64,000 nucleotides of DNA from Physcomitrium patens (taxonomy: Eukaryota; Streptophyta; Bryopsida; Funariales; Funariaceae), in contig NC_037269.1 in NCBI RefSeq assembly GCF_000002425.4, positions 14,481,309 through 14,545,308 of the forward strand. The letters run 5' to 3'. This document shows, one piece after another, positions 24,890 through 35,044 of the stretch. The position numbers were made by a program, and so were the translations under genes. The notes beneath the pieces are model-generated. The model did not search any database. It was not told the DNA's origin and saw only the letters and a program-made list of their open reading frames with translations. How positions within the stretch are numbered: the stretch's first letter is position 1; each line of letters opens with the position of its first letter.

Positions 24890-25720
24890 ATTTTGTGTGC
24901 ATCAGTACATTGTATTCTGTATTATTTAGAAATTATGGAATACTTTACTGAGCTACCAACCAAAACACTAGCTATCACCTTAATAAGCAACTTATTAAGA
25001 TTAAATTCTAAGTGGTGGTACCTAATCAAGGATTTGTTAATCTTTGAAACTCCTATTATGTTATTTCTCAAAAGGCTTTCAATCTTAATACCATTATCAA
25101 CTTATAGTGTCTATTCTTTATTATTGTTTTTATAAGCACATCATGAAGTATTTCTTTAATAATATAATATTTTATACATATAAAACCATCTTCAATCTTT
25201 TCTCTTATAAAATAATATTGAATATCAATGTGCTTGGTCTTTGAATAATACTTTGAATTCTTGGCAAATATAAGTCATTCTTATTTAACACTTATAATTA
25301 GAGTTGATTACAATTCTACAAGTTTGATGTCTTCTAAAAATTGTCTAATCCAAATTGCTTCTATTGTTTAATAACTTACTACTATATATTCAATTTTTGT
25401 AATTGATCTTACAATAGTTGATTGACTATTGCAATTCTATGAAATAACTCCCATTCCATGATGAATACAGATCTCATTATAGATTATTTATGATTTGCAT
25501 CTATAGCCTAATCTGCATTATTGTAATCTTGCAACTAATGTTCTTACCAACAAGGCACAATTTAAAGTCCTTTGTGTCTTTTAAGTACTTCATGATCATC
25601 AAAATTGTTATCTAATGCAAAAGTCTAACCTTAAATATGTATTGGCTTATAACACTTATATTAAAAATAAGATCTATTCTTGTGGCTACTATTGCATATA
25701 TAAGTAAGCTCATTCTTGTC
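24890..25720 (-). pseudogene. Ty1/copia pol remnant (RNase H end)
   Basis: On the minus strand, across several frames, phrases typical of the copia C-terminus appear in order: an LDxTIFRRHQT-like piece matching the usual WLRQFLEDI region (about 25350-25320), then KDQAHxDIQYYFIREKIEDG (about 25240-25180), which corresponds to the TKHIDIQYHFIRE block of copia RNase H, then a KEILHDVLIKT-like end corresponding to the ADILTK block. Multiple stops and frameshifts; no LTR recognised. Confidence 0.5.
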
Positions 25721-26179
25721 TTGTATAGAACACTTTGCATGTCACCTTGAACTAGTGCAAACTCTTCATTTGCAAAAAAATTATTTTTTCTTTTTCTTTT
25801 TAGTTACTTCATGATTAAGTTTTATTATAACAAACATCTATCATAAATTCCTTTATCTTAATGGATTCCAAGATCATGATGAGATAATTTTAAGATTTTA
25901 AGAAACTCATAAACAAAATCATAACAACATTCCTATTATTTAAGTATTTATATACAACTACAAGTTAGTTTGTAAGTGCCTTCATTTTTTTGATGTGTGT
26001 TATGAGGTCTCTACCTTCTTATATCTTACAAGTAAAGAACCTCTTTTTTATATAGATGATATTGAATAATTTCTTAGTCTCATAGATGTTACAAAAAAGG
26101 CTAAGTCTACAAGTGCATCCAAAATTGTTATATGCATATATAATTTTGTATATGATGCTTATATGTATTACGGACACAC
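25721..26179. other. probable continuation of the copia remnant
   Basis: No frame could be followed with confidence. The sequence is a little less AT-biased than true spacer and lies upstream (in sense) of the recognisable RNase H part, so it is likely degraded copia RT. Confidence 0.3.
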
Positions 26180-26517
26180 GATCACGGATATACATATTTA
26201 TTCTAATAATTATCTATATGATTAAGTAGAAGTAGATAAAAATAGATAAAAATAGATTGATATCATAATATATTCTAAAAAAGCTTTCTAGAAGCTTCAT
26301 AGACACGATTTTGACTTTATACGTGTTTATAGTTGACTTTTAGGTTAGAAACTTGGTCAATAAGTTAGCAAGGTGTCATATATATGGATAGCTTGTAGAA
26401 TAAGCTAACTATGTCAGTTATGCATAGAAAACTTGCCTTGCAAATTAAGTTATGTAGCTTGTAAAATCAATACATATTACAAGTTTTATAGAACATCGCC
26501 TTGTAGTTCCTAGGTCG

Positions 26518-26560
<43 letters not shown>

Positions 26561-26649
26561 GCAAGAATAAAGCTTTCTTCACTCTTTCCAAGTCCTTTCT
26601 TATTCTAGTCTAGATTCAAGAGTCTTTAATTTTCTTATCTTTTGCCAAA

Positions 26650-26686
<37 letters not shown>

Positions 26687-26785
26687 ATTTTTTTAATATA
26701 CATGTTTCTTTACTTCAATTATGTTATACTACTTTGAAAAAATTCTCACTTAATTATTTCTTTCATTGAATTCTTATCCTTAATA
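26180..26785 (+). repeat. gypsy 5' LTR, expanded by simple repeats
   Basis: Starts near GATCACGGATATAC (decayed TGTCACGG) and ends CTTAATA. At about 606 bp it is longer than its relatives because the TATA region has grown into a (TA)n tract (about 26518-26558) and U5 carries a T run of about 38 nt (about 26649-26686). Start is plus or minus a few bases. Confidence 0.65.
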
Positions 26786-26787
26786 GA

Positions 26788-26798
26788 TTGATAAGAAT
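26788..26798 (+). promoter_or_regulatory. decayed self-type primer-binding site
   Basis: TTGATAAGAAT, two bases after the LTR end. Its reverse complement matches ACTCTTTCCAA in the same LTR (downstream of the TA-expanded TATA) at only 8 of 11 positions, as expected for an old copy. Confidence 0.5.
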
Positions 26799-27002
26799 AT
26801 ACTTACAATATCAAAGTTTTGTCTTTTCTTAATTAAAAGTAGATTATTCATTTTTCTTGATAAGACATAAGCGTATTAGAAGTTGCAGATTACCCTCTTT
26901 TAAACTGATATTATTCTTAGTATTTTTTTTGTTCTTAAGTCCTCTCTTATATTTGTCTTGAGAAATATTAGATATATTATTTTTTTAAAGTATTATCATC
27001 AT

Positions 27003-30000
27003 AAAATATCTTGAAATAAAAAGTGTAATGGCACAAATCCAAAAGAAATGGAGAAAATTAATACTTGGAATGTATTAATTCAATTTTCTACCATAAAGAA
27101 TAACAAAAATAGCAAGGAGCAAAAATATAGAGATGATTGGATATTTGCACCAAATCATGTTCCTTCTCCTATAGTAGAATATCTTTCAAATATTAGAAAA
27201 CTAAAAATTGTAATACCTAAGAAGTTTGTTGGCACAAGATCCAAGTTTTGAAGATTTATTAATCAAATATAACTTAAGATGGAACTTTAATTCCAAATCT
27301 ATACAATTTCAAGATTAAAAATTACATTCATTAATATACTTCTTTGAAGTTTAGTATTATCATAGTTTTTATCTTTTTTTGAATGATGAAATCCAATATT
27401 AGATAATTTGAAGGCTTTTGTGGCAAAATTTTGATCCATGTATAGAAAAAATAATAAAATTTATATTACAACCAACAAGATCTATATTTTGTAACAAGAT
27501 AATCAATTAATAATGTTATATATTTCATAATTTTAATAACTTGCAATTGATATCAAATGAAATAATGTTGCTTTCATTAGCCAATTTTTCTATGGATTAT
27601 AATATGAGGTAAAAAAATTGATGCTCAATTTATTTGATCTTCAAACATTGAATTAAACAATTGATTTTGTTATGAAGTGTAACAATTAAATTTTTGAATT
27701 TCAATTTGAGAGTTGCACAAGTCATCTTTAACATTATTATAATTCAATGGCAACACCAAGGTTTCTTCAACACATACATTTGAAAGTAGAAGATATGCAA
27801 ATTCATGCAATATATTTTAAACTTCTTATTGAGAAAGAAAAGACTTGTCATTGTGAAGGAGGATTGTACTTATATTATTAAGAACCTAAGTACATTAGTC
27901 AACTTTGTCCAAAGAAGCGATGCAACCATAAAATGAGGAGTATGGCTATTAAAGAAGATAGTATGTCAAAAAACAAGTTTGTCTAGCTACAATAGAGACC
28001 AAGTATTTGGAACCTTATACAACACCTAATAAAGGTCATATTCTCTTCTCAAAACACTCTTTATGTTTTAAAATAAATATTATTTTAAGACCTAAATATC
28101 ACAAAGCCTTTATTTTATTAGTTTCATGAGTCTCAGTATGTTTTTTAGATAAAAAATTTGTTAAAATATATAATATATCTTTAATGAAGAAAACTAAATT
28201 TGTTCATATAAAAACCATAGATAGTCATCTATTCTCTTCAAGAAGTATTACTCATAAAAATACTTCCTATAGAAGTAACAAATAATAGTCAAAGTAGCCT
28301 TGTAGTATTTAATATGATTAAAATTTCTTTTAATCCAATGATTTTATATTTATCATGGTTAAAAAAATATAATCTTAAAATAGATTGAATTTCTTATAAT
28401 CTTGATTTTTTTTAAATATTACTAAAAGTGTAATTAATCAAATAAAAAGTCATAAGTCTAGTACAACTAAATCTATATTTGTAGGTACAAGAGCTTTCTT
28501 TCAACCTACAAAAATAGGATTATCTTATGTCATTTTTGTTGCACTTATTTTTAATAGTAGAAAGACTTAAAATAACATTTTAAGCCAATATTAAGATTTT
28601 AAAGTTATATTTGAAAAAAAAATGTAAATACTCTTCTAAAACATCATTCCTATGATTATTAAATTGACCTTCAAGAAGTAGGTCAACTATCATTTGGACC
28701 AATCTACAATTTAATACAAAAAAAATTGGCTAAACTCAAGGAGTGTATTAAAAAATGTAGCCAAGAACTTTATATGCTATTCAAAATTTCTACCAAGAGC
28801 TGTAATTTTATTTATGATGAAAAGAAATAAATCATTTTTGATGTATATTGATTATTGAGGACTCAATAAAATCACTATCAAAAACATGTATCTACTACTT
28901 TTGATATCTAGACTTCTTTATTAGTTGAATCAAATTAAGATCTATATAAAAATAGATCTATGAGGAACATATAATCTTGTATGTATAAAAAAAAAGATAA
29001 ATGAATGATTGCATTTTGAATTAGGTATGGACATTTCAAATACAACGTCATGACTTTTGGACTTATAAATGCACTTGCAGCTTTTTAACATCTAATAAAT
29101 AATATCTTTTGAGAGTTTTTAGATGACTTTATTGTTTGTTATCTAGATGTTATCTTAATCTATTTTAAGAATATAGAAGAATATAAACTTTATATTCATT
29201 ATATATTACAAAAACTAAGAGATGTGAGATTCTATACCAAGATAAAAAAGTATGTATTTTACACTATTTAAGTTGACTTCTTAAAATATAATATTTCAAA
29301 TGATGGACTTATGATGGATTCTAAGAAAATTCAAACTATTATAGATTGAAAGATTTCAAAAATAATAAGAAATGTCTAATATTTTTTGTAATTTATCAAC
29401 TATTATAAAATCTTCATTAAAGATTTCTTTCAAATTGTAGCTACACTTATGTGTTTGATTTATAAAGACAAATTTTAATAAAATCAAGAAATAGAAGTAA
29501 CATTTGAAGCTTTTAAGATGGCCTTTATTTTTACACCAATCTTGTATTGAGTTGACTTTTTTAAGCCATTCTTTATGAAAACAGATGCATCGAACTTTGC
29601 TTTGGATGTTATAATGTCATAAACGAAAATAGATGATAAATTATACTTGATAGCTTTTCATTCGAGAAAATTTTAAGTAGCCAAAATCAACTACAAGATT
29701 CATAATAAAGAACTTTTTGCAATGATAGATTCATTTCAAGAATGGCGCCACTATTTAGAATATGCTTTTAATCCAATCATTGTTTATATAAACCACAAGA
29801 ATCTTAAATATCTTATATCAAGTCATATTTTGAATCATTGCAAAGTCTATTAGAGTATGTTTTGATAAAGTTTTGATTTCAAGATCACTTATCAATTCGA
29901 AAAATAATAAGATTTATCAGAATGTCTTTTTTAGACATTTTTATTTTATATATAAAAAAGAGATATATCTTTTGATCATTAAAGAATAATTCTCTTGAAG

Positions 30001-30612
30001 CTAGAGTATTTCTATCTTCAAGCAATAAAATCACTATAGACTATTAATTCAACTTTTGTCAAATAAATTCAATCAAGTATGTCTTCTAATCTTCTTGTTC
30101 AAGATATCAAGAATTCTTCTATTAAATCTCATGATGCTTCTAAGTTTAAGTTCAAAAGCAACCTACTCTATTTTTAAGGATGTTTATATATTCCAGAAGA
30201 AAAAGTATATTCATATATTCCTTAAGTACATCATGACTTTCTAATCGAGAGATATTTTAGATATAATAAGGCTTTATAGCTTATATCTAGAGATTTTTAG
30301 AGGCTATAAATATGAAAGAGAGTAAAAGACTTTGTCAAATCATATAATATTTTTTCAAGGTCAAAAATTCCTCATCATCAACCTTATGGATTTTTGTAAT
30401 CAATGTCTATATCCAAAAAACTATGATATTTTATTTCTATAGATTTTATTATGGATCATCTAGTCTCAAGTTTATATGATTTTATATTTATAATAATAGA
30501 TTATTTGATCAAAATAACATATTTTGTACTATGTATAAAATCTATTATAGGAAAAAAATAGCTAAGTTTTTTCTAAAAAATTTCTATTACTTTCATGGAT
30601 TATTCAAGGATA
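27003..30612 (+). pseudogene. gag-pol remnant of the old gypsy copy
   Basis: Recognisable blocks in order: gag start with AQIQKKWRK; TRSKF followed by TGA (27249-27251), shared with other copies; a degenerate zinc knuckle near 27871; protease region near 28080-28300; RT near 28800-29320, with CYLDVILIYF in place of YLDD; RNase H near 29560-29900 (ALDVIMS, YINHKNL); zinc-binding and core integrase up to 30612. Dozens of stops and frameshifts. Confidence 0.7.
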
Positions 30613-30887
30613 TGTCACAAATATACATATATAGTTTAATAAATACCTATATGATTACATAGAAGTAAGTAAAAGTAAATAAAAATAGATTAATTTCATA
30701 ATATCTTCTAGAAAAGCTTTTTAGAAGCTTTATAGATATTACTTTGACTTTACATATAATTATAGTTGATTATTAGATTAGAAACTTGATCAAAAAGTTA
30801 ATCACATATTGATAGCATGCAAAACAAGATAACTATGTGCAGCATATATAAAAAAACTTGCCTTGCAAGTTAAGATACATGTCTTAC
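30613..30887 (+). repeat. left half of a split gypsy LTR
   Basis: Starts TGTCACAAATATAC, directly abutting a broken integrase frame of the older copy. It runs to CTTAC at 30883-30887, where the outer element was inserted. The other half resumes at 45816. The joined length is about 547 bp, as expected for this LTR family. Confidence 0.8.
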
Positions 30888-31261
30888 TGTTAGGGACATA
30901 ATCCTTAGAACCTTCTAGAGACAAGTTTCTAGAACCTTCTAGAAGCAAGTCTCTAGAACCTTCTAAAAGCTTCTTAGTTGATAGAAGATGTTAGGGACAT
31001 AGTCCTTAAAACCTTCTAGAGATAAGTCTCTGGAACCTTCTAGAAGCTTCTTAGTTGGTAGAAGTTGCTTGAGAAGCTTCCTAAATAGGAATATATATTA
31101 GAATCAAGGCTGAAGAGCTCTTCAGTCTCGACAACACATCTCTTGGAGCTATAGCTCACCTCTCTGGTGTTGTTCTTGTATTCATCTGATTAATCTAGTT
31201 CTTGCCAGTTCTTCTTGAATTTCTTGTTAGATCTCGAGTCTGTATTTCTGTGTCCGTGACA
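30888..31261 (+). repeat. 5' LTR of the outer element
   Basis: TGTTAGGGACAT to TGTCCGTGACA, 374 bp. The left part is made of tandem CTTCTAGA-type words (AACCTTCTAGA, AAGCTTC) repeated about every 20-30 nt, a likely enhancer-type repeat array in U3. The 3' LTR has one extra block of these, explaining its greater length. Confidence 0.85.
31092..31134 (+). promoter_or_regulatory. TATA box, palindrome and predicted transcript start of the outer LTR
   Basis: TATATAT at 31092-31098. A 20-nt palindrome (31108-31127, one G.T pair) follows. AGTCTCGACAA begins at 31124, 32 nt after the first T of TATA, and pairs over 11 positions (one G.U) with the site at 31264-31274. Confidence 0.65.
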
Positions 31262-31263
31262 GT

Positions 31264-31274
31264 TTGTTGAGACT
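31264..31274 (+). promoter_or_regulatory. self-complementary primer-binding site, outer element
   Basis: TTGTTGAGACT, two bases after the LTR end. It does not start TGG and fits no tRNA 3' end that I recognise. It complements AGTCTCGACAA in the LTR. The sequence differs from the inner element's site, but spacing and complementarity are the same. Confidence 0.65.
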
Positions 31275-31541
31275 TCACTCACTTCAGATATCAGAGTTAG
31301 TTTCTTCCTCGTTAGAGTGCGGATTATCCCTCTGCTTGGAAGCGTACTAGCATTTTAGAGGTTGCGGATTACCCTCCTCCAAACTGATATTTCTTTTGTT
31401 ACAATATTGGAGTCTTATTCTTCTTAGAGAGAGTGGATTATCCCTTTTCTTGAAGCTCTTAAGGCATTTTAGAGGTTGTAGAGTACCCTCCTCTAAACCA
31501 ATATTGTCTTCTTGTAGAGTCATTTCTATCCTTCTCTTAGA
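31275..31541 (+). promoter_or_regulatory. leader with repeated GGATTAYC hairpins
   Basis: Stem-loops at 31314-31333 (4-bp stem), 31354-31383 (8 bp, one mismatch) and 31468-31497 (8-bp perfect stem TTTAGAGG/CCTCTAAA), plus a weaker one at 31429-31448. Loops contain GCGGATTATCC, GCGGATTACCC and TGGATTAT; the loop at 31476-31489 has drifted. A packaging or dimerisation signal is an inference from position. Confidence 0.5.
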
Positions 31542-32555
31542 ATGGCCGGAGGCCAAGACATTAATATGACGGAAAGTTTGGAGTCCAAGTTGGATGCTAT
31601 CATGAATGCCCTCGCTACGTTATTACAAAGAACTGCAGAGATTAAAGGAGTTCTGGCAAGGCTTCATAATGATAGAGCATTTGGGATGGCATAATGTAGG
31701 TTGCACCAGCCTCAAACTTCTGCACTTGGAGAAGCAACTTTGCCTCAGGTTCGACAAGAACCACTGGTTCTACAACATAAGGAGCCCCGACTTAGCCTTC
31801 CGGACAAGTTCGATAGTACGCGTTCCAAGTTTTGAGGATTCGTGAATCAAATCAGGTTGATAACAGTTTTACAGCCTGAACGCTATCCAACGGAGGAGTC
31901 ACGTGTTAGGCTTATTGGAACCTTACTTACAGAACAAGCTCTATCATAGTTTGATCTTTTGTTTGAGAAACGATCATCCATACTAAACAACTTTGAAACC
32001 TTTTTGGAGGCGTTTGCAGAAGCATTTGGTAAACAAGACAAGGTTCGATGGGCTACAACAAAGATCCGGTCACTACAACAAGGCATGCGCTCTACATCAG
32101 TCTATGCATCGGACTTCAGGCAATTAACATGCGACATCAATTGGGACGAAGAAGCGTTGATGAGTCAATTCTATTAGGATTTAAGGGATGATGTGAAGGA
32201 TTTGCTGTTAACTCTTCTTGATCCACAAACGCTCAACGAAGCTATTAGCGAAGCTATGAAGTGCGATAATCGTCTATTTCAACGTCGCCAAGATCAACGT
32301 TCAAGACAACATATGGTTTGCCTTGTCCCAACTATGGCAAGCAGCATGAATATACATTCAGAGGTAGAAGACATGCAAATTGATGCGATATGTATCAAAT
32401 CTCTTACTCTAGAAGAAAAAAAACGACGTATGGAGGAAGGTCTATGCTTGTATTGCAATGAAGAAGGCCACAAAGTTGGAAACTGCCCCAAGAAGCAAAA
32501 TCGACGTATTGTCAAGATTAGGGGCACGTTTGTTCAGGAAAACGAGGATGCCTAG
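31542..32555 (+). pseudogene. gag of the outer element, decayed
   Basis: ATG at 31542 (MAGGQDINMTESLE) runs 50 codons to TAA at 31692-31694. After a frame change the capsid part resumes. A TGA at 31833-31835 follows SKF, as in other copies, then FVNQIRLITVLQPERYP and later TLLDPQTLNEAISEA. The zinc knuckle CLYCNEEGHKVGNC (about 32447-32488) has all CCHC residues, the only intact knuckle in the window. The frame ends at TAG 32553-32555, and pol follows in the -1 frame. Confidence 0.75.
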
Positions 32556-34280
32556 CTACAATAGGAACCGTGCAGCTGGATAGTGAAATATCGCAACAAC
32601 AACCAGGTTCCTTTCTTTCTGCTCAACCTGCCCTTTGCTTTACAATCTCTTTGCTTATTGGCCCTCAGAAATTGAGAACCTTAGCATTATTAGATTCAAG
32701 AGTATCTGCTTGTTTCTTAGATAAAGAATTTGCGAAGTGTCATAAGATCCCTTTAGTACAAAAATCCAAACCTGTTCACGTTGAAGTCATAGATGGACAA
32801 CCTTTATTATCTGGTAGTGTCACCCATGAATCAAAACCTATAAAAGTGACGTTTAAGGGCCATAGTAATCATATTATTTTCAATATTATTAGAATCCCAT
32901 CAAATCCTGTTATTCTTGGTCTTTTCTGGTTGGAAAAGCATAATCCATCCATAGATTGGAGGTTGCAAAAGATGACCTTTCGCACAAAACCATCCAAGAA
33001 CAAGCCTAGTAGAAAACTCCAAATAGAGAAATCTTTATTCGTTGGAGCAAGAGCGTTTATAAGATCATCCAAAGAAGGTACACCATTTGTCATTTATGCA
33101 CCTCCAACTACTGAGGAGAAGATCTTGATAACAAGTATACCTGAGCAATATAAGGATTTTAAAGACATGTTTCAAAAGAAGAATGCCAACATGCTACCGA
33201 AACACCGACCATATGATTGCGCCATAGACTTACAGGCAGAAGTAGAACTACTTTTTGGCCCAATCTACAATCTATTGCAGACGGAGTTGGCAGAGTTGCA
33301 GAAGTACATCACGAGAATCTAGCCAAGAACTTCATCCGTCATTCAAAATCGTCAATTGGCGCACCCATCTTATTTGTGAAGAAGAAAGATGGCTCGTTGT
33401 GGATGTGTGTGGACTATCGAGGCCTCAACAAGGTATCAAAGAAGAATCGTTATCCATTACCTTTGATTTTTGGTCTCTTAGAACAACTTGGACGTGCAAG
33501 GATCTTTATAAAAATTGATCTAAGGGGAGCTTACAACCTCGTATGAATCAAGGAAGGAGATGAGTGGAAGACAGCGTTCTATACAAGGTATGGCCATTTT
33601 GAGTATAATGTCATGCCATTTGGTCTTACCAATGCTCCAATGGTCTTTCAACATATGATCAATGATATTTTCCGAGAGCACCTTGACGATTTTGTTGTCA
33701 TCTATTTGGATGATATTCTGATCTTCTCCAAAAATGAGGAAGAGTATGAAAAGCACGTTCGTTTGGTCTTAAAGAAAATACGCGAGCGAGGACTATATGT
33801 CAAGTTCGAGAAGTATTTATTTCACCAAATAGAGATGGAGTTTTTGGGATTCGTTGCGACTACGGAAGGCCTAAAGATGGACCCCAAGAAGGTGGAAGCA
33901 ATCGTATCCTGGGAGTTTTTGAAGACAGTTAGAGACGTACAATGCTTTCTTGATTTTGCCAACTTCTATCGGATCTTCATCAAGAATTATTCTCAAGTTG
34001 TTGCTCCTCTGACTCGGTTGACATGCAAGGATAAGCTGAAATGGGGACTTCTAGCGGAGAAGGCGTTTCAAGACCTGAAGATCGCATTTACTATGGCTCC
34101 AATCTTGGTATATCCAAACTTTACAAAGGCCTTTTATTTAGAAACTGATGCTTCGGATTTTGCTTTGGGAGCTGTACTTTCACAAATGGGAGAAGACAAG
34201 AAGCTCCATCCGGTTGCATTCTATTCTCGAAAGTTCTCTGCTGTTGAAATCAATTATGAGATCCACGATAACGAACTTCT
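32556..34280 (+). pseudogene. pol of the outer element, 5' part (PR-RT-RNase H start)
   Basis: The protease keeps ALLDS but the catalytic Gly is Arg (DSR), so it is probably dead. A frameshift near 33311 moves the frame before [14 protein letters not shown] continues with [17 protein letters not shown], a TGA at 33544-33546 (LV*IKEG; one CpG change from CGA) and an intact YLDD in VVIYLDDILIFSK (about 33697-33735). RNase H begins LETDASDFALGAVLS (about 34138) and stops at 34280 where the inner element is inserted. The frame is continuous into 40657. Confidence 0.8.
34276..34280 (+). repeat. 5-bp target duplication CTTCT, left copy
   Basis: CTTCT at 34276-34280 and again at 40652-40656, exactly flanking the TG...CA ends of the inner element. 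Proof of a simple insertion. Confidence 0.9.
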
Positions 34281-34832
34281 TGTCACGGCCATAATCATGT
34301 AAGCTAATAATTACATATAGAAATAGGTAGAAGTAAGTAAAAGTAGATAAAAGTAAGTTAATTCTATAATATTTAATATAGAAGCTTCCTAGAAACTTCC
34401 TAGACGCTGCTTTGACTTCATAGGTGTCTTAAATTGGCTTTTTGGATTAGAAACGTGGTCAACAAGTTGGCCATGTGCCACACATGTTGTTAGCTTGAAG
34501 ATCAAGCTAACTATGTGGCCCACACGTAGAAAAACTTGCCTTGTAAGTCAAGGCATGTGTCCTATAAAGTCAACACATATTGGAGGTCCTATAGAACGTC
34601 GCCACCTAGCCCCTAATTAGATAGTATATATAGAGACAAGAGTGAAGGCTTCTTCACTCTTGTCAACTCCTTTCTTGCTTCTAGTCCAGGTTCAAGAGTC
34701 TTTAGTTTCTTGTCTTGTAGCAATAGCCATTCCAGTTTCCTTTTAATATACCTACTTGTTTATATTTTGACTTATTATATCGAGATAGCATTTTTGTGTA
34801 TATTTTCCCTCATCAAGTCTTTGTCTTTGACA
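34281..34832 (+). repeat. 5' LTR of the inner element
   Basis: TGTCACGGCCAT to TCTTTGACA. U3 holds a 9-bp stem, GTTAGCTTG/CAAGCTAAC (34489-34511, loop AAGAT); similar inverted pairs with other loop sequences recur in related LTRs. TATATATA at 34625-34632. U5 is T/C-rich. Confidence 0.92.
34625..34666 (+). promoter_or_regulatory. TATA box, 12-bp inverted repeat and predicted transcript start
   Basis: TATATATA 34625-34632. A perfect 12-bp inverted repeat spans 34635-34646 and 34653-34664 (arm GACAAGAGTGAA, spacer GGCTTC). The predicted start, A34656 in a C/A context, is 31 nt after the first T of the TATA. The first 11 nt from there (ACTCTTGTCAA, 34656-34666) are exactly complementary to the PBS at 34835-34845. 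The start position is inferred from TATA spacing, not measured. Confidence 0.7.
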
Positions 34833-34834
34833 GA

Positions 34835-34845
34835 TTGACAAGAGT
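34835..34845 (+). promoter_or_regulatory. self-complementary primer-binding site, inner element
   Basis: TTGACAAGAGT, two bases (GA) after the LTR. It pairs exactly with the predicted first 11 nt of the transcript and pairing stops at both ends. In Tf1/sushi-type elements the first 11 nt of the mRNA fold back on the PBS and, after cleavage by RNase H, prime cDNA synthesis. Confidence 0.7.
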
Positions 34846-35044
34846 ACACTCACAATATCAGAGCTTTATTTTTTCTTGAGTAAGAGTGGATTACCTCTTT
34901 CTCTTGACAAGACATAAGCGTATTAGAAGTTTGCGGATTACCCACTTCTAAACTGATATTGTTCTTAGTATCTTCTTTGTTATCAAGTCTTTCTTTTCTT
35001 TTGTCTTGAGCAATATCAAACAAATTTTTCTTCTTAGTGTCATT
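34846..35044 (+). promoter_or_regulatory. leader with two hairpins carrying the GGATTAC loop
   Basis: Stem-loop 34882-34899: AAGAG/CTCTT around TGGATTAC. Stem-loop 34923-34951: perfect 8-bp TTAGAAGT/ACTTCTAA around TTGCGGATTACCC. Compared with the outer element's TTTAGAGG/CCTCTAAA stem the paired positions change together. No upstream ATG of note precedes the gag start at 35045. Confidence 0.55.

Larger units (their letters stand above)
26180..30612 (+). mobile_element. old gypsy chromovirus copy, truncated in integrase
   Basis: 5' LTR 26180-26785, primer-binding site 26788-26798, leader with a hairpin at 26876-26903, then gag and pol remnants up to the integrase core. At 30613 the LTR of another gypsy copy begins, so this is the lowest recognisable layer of the nest. 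Its 3' end is not found in the window. The leader resembles that of the intact element at 34281-40651, so it belongs to the same subfamily. Confidence 0.75.

Noticed and set aside
34854..34866. ATATCAGAGC, similar to the tRNA-iMet primer site TGGTATCAGAGC common in plant gypsy elements (also 31289-31297).
   Set aside because: It lacks the essential TGG, lies 20 or more nt from the LTR end, and is absent from the other subfamily. The 11-mer two bases from the LTR is present in every copy and complements the transcript start.
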